DNA from: Pantoea latae
Lineage (GTDB): Bacteria; Pseudomonadota; Gammaproteobacteria; Enterobacterales; Enterobacteriaceae
DNA: 64,000 nt
Direction of reading: 5' to 3'
Assembly (NCBI RefSeq): GCF_002077695.1
Contig: NZ_MWUE01000028.1
Coordinates: 1 to 64,000 of the forward strand
Below, piece by piece: positions 62,730 to 64,000 of the stretch (within the stretch, counting starts at the first letter, position 1; each line of letters opens with the position of its first letter). Under the pieces are notes generated by a model, which did not search any database, had not been told where the DNA came from, and saw only the letters and a program-made list of their open reading frames with translations. The translations under genes were made by a program, and so were the position numbers.

Positions 62730-63782
62730 CTACAGCCCCAACAGCAGCTGCCGCTCAAGCTGCGGATCCAGCAGCGTAACGTGCAGCCCCACCAGCCGCA
62801 CGCCGCGTCCGGCGCGCCGCTCGTCCCAGGTTTTGCGCGCCACCGCGATTAAATCCTCTTTGTTCAGCTCCGGCCAGATATGCTCCTGCGTCGTCAGCTG
62901 AAAATCGTTGAACTTGAGCTTCACCCCCTGGCGCGCGATCTGCCGGTCGGGCCGCACCTGAGTCAGCCGCCGCTCCAGCTCTGCATAGAGAAAGTCGATA
63001 ATCTCCAGGCACGCCTCCCAGCTGTGAATATCCTCCGCCAGCGTGCGCTCGACGCCAACCGACTTGCGCTCGCGCTCCACCACCACGCCGCGCTCGTCGA
63101 TGCCGTGGCTGCGCTCCCAGAGCACGCGACCAAACTTGCCGAAGCGCTTGAGCAGCTGCGCCACGTCCGCTTTCTGCACGTCGGCGCAGGTGTGCAGCCC
63201 CATCTCCTCCAGCTTTTTCGTCGCCACTTTGCCGACGCCAGGGATTTTCGCCAGCGGCAGCGACAGCAAAAAGCCCGACATCTCCTGCGGCGTAATCACG
63301 TACTGCCCGTTCGGCTTGTTGAGGTCGGAGGCGATTTTGGCGAGAAACTTAATCGGCGCGATCCCTGCCGACGCGGTCAGCCCGGTTTCGCGCAGGATGG
63401 TGTCGCGAATGTCGCGGGCGATCAGCGTGGCGGAGCCGTGACAGTGCGGGCTGTCGGTAACGTCGAGATAGGCTTCGTCCAGCGACAGCGGTTCAATTAG
63501 CGGGGTATAGCGCAGAAAAATGTCGCGGATCTGCTGCGAGGCCTCTTTATAGGCGTCGAAACGCCCCGGCAGCAGTTTAAGGTGCGGACAAAGCTTCAGC
63601 GCCATCGCGGTGGGCATCGCGCTGCGCACGCCGAAGGTGCGTGCCGGGTAGTTGGCCGTACTGATCACGCCGCGTCGTTCACGGCTGCCGCCAATGGCGA
63701 TGGGGATATCGCGCAACGCCGGGTTGTCGCGCATCTCCACCGCTGCATAGAAGCAGTCCATATCGACATGTATGATTTTCAC
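62730..63782 (-). CDS. dinB: DNA polymerase IV DinB
   Basis: Y-family translesion polymerase induced by the SOS response. The 350-residue product has the palm residues in IIHVDMDCFYAAVE (Asp8) and LSLDEAYLDVTD (Asp103, Glu104). The helix-hairpin-helix is KIPGVGKVATKKLEEMG near residue 180, the little-finger domain follows, and the C-terminal clamp-binding motif is QLLLGL. A LexA box lies about 40 bp upstream. In E. coli the gene is near pepD, not tas. Confidence 0.97.
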   Translation of the reverse strand: MKIIHVDMDCFYAAVEMRDNPALRDIPIAIGGSRERRGVISTANYPARTFGVRSAMPTAMALKLCPHLKLLPGRFDAYKEASQQIRDIFLRYTPLIEPLSLDEAYLDVTDSPHCHGSATLIARDIRDTILRETGLTASAGIAPIKFLAKIASDLNKPNGQYVITPQEMSGFLLSLPLAKIPGVGKVATKKLEEMGLHTCADVQKADVAQLLKRFGKFGRVLWERSHGIDERGVVVERERKSVGVERTLAEDIHSWEACLEIIDFLYAELERRLTQVRPDRQIARQGVKLKFNDFQLTTQEHIWPELNKEDLIAVARKTWDERRAGRGVRLVGLHVTLLDPQLERQLLLGL

Positions 63783-63820
63783 GCTGGTTCGCCGTCAGAG
63801 TTTCGTCTGCCCTAATGATA

Positions 63821-63836
63821 CTGTATAGATGTACAG
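63821..63836 (-). promoter_or_regulatory. LexA box of dinB
   Basis: CTGTATAGATGTACAG has the CTG-N10-CAG form of the E. coli LexA operator and lies 39 bp upstream of the dinB start, so SOS control is expected. Confidence 0.85.
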
Positions 63837-64000
63837 ACGCAAAAGGCGCACATCCTGTCCTGCTTCTCTGCCGCCACTAAAGTTTACAAATTTCTGGCCG
63901 TCAACCCTTGAGGAAAGCGTGAATTTACCCGGCGGCGTCTTGATAAAAAAACAGACAATGCTAATGTTGCGCTGCGGTAGCGGAGTTTTCCGATAATGCA

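Noticed and set aside
63837..64000. Possible promoter and gene start at the right edge (ATG near 63996)
   Set aside because: No Shine-Dalgarno sequence is clear and only a couple of codons are visible, so no gene can be supported.

Overview
The window is chromosomal DNA of a GC-rich member of the Enterobacterales. Erwiniaceae (the Pantoea/Erwinia/Mixta group) is my best guess. Nearly every gene has a close Escherichia coli counterpart in the same local order, but the order is joined differently and there are lineage-specific repeats. No phage, plasmid, CRISPR array or intact insertion sequence was seen.

Layout. (1) 1-6.6 kb: a repeat element, then a very large type V autotransporter adhesin on the minus strand with an AT-rich upstream region. 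(2) 6.6-10.7 kb: crl, frsA, gpt and pepD. (3) 10.9-24 kb: a carbohydrate island. It holds a three-gene ABC sugar importer of unknown substrate, convergent with gudP-gudX-gudD-garL-garR-garK, and garD divergent from gudP. Together gud/gar take D-glucarate and galactarate to 2-phosphoglycerate and pyruvate. (4) 24-62.5 kb: a block matching the 63-64 minute region of E. coli. It runs yqcA-truC-yqcC, csrB sRNA, syd, queF, ppnN, xni, rlmM-ygdD, gcvA, gcvB sRNA, ygdI, csdA-csdE, tcdA, mltA, three initiator tRNA genes, amiC, argA, recC-ptrA-recB-recD, the ppd pseudopilin genes, thyA-lgt, ptsP-rppH, a DARS2-like DnaA-box cluster, mutH, ygdQ, ygdR and tas. (5) 62.7-64 kb: dinB with a LexA box. In E. 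coli pepD and dinB are close neighbours, so the island and the 63-64 minute block appear to lie between two genes that are neighbours there.

Regulation visible in the sequence includes CsrB with a candidate UvrY site, GcvB beside its regulator gcvA, ArgR boxes before argA, a LexA box before dinB, a strong promoter with a GC-rich discriminator before the initiator tRNAs, and a repeated motif between gudP and garD that is a candidate CdaR operator.

The least explained material is non-coding. A 310-bp element with IS4-like ends sits inside what looks like the shared terminator of the ABC and gar operons. A 146/150 identical partner lies at the window start. Both carry hairpins with GGGA loops that resemble CsrA-binding sites. 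A second family, in three intergenic copies, consists of about 110-bp palindromes whose outer arms differ between copies but stay self-complementary. The ppdC gene seems to have lost one base in its leader.
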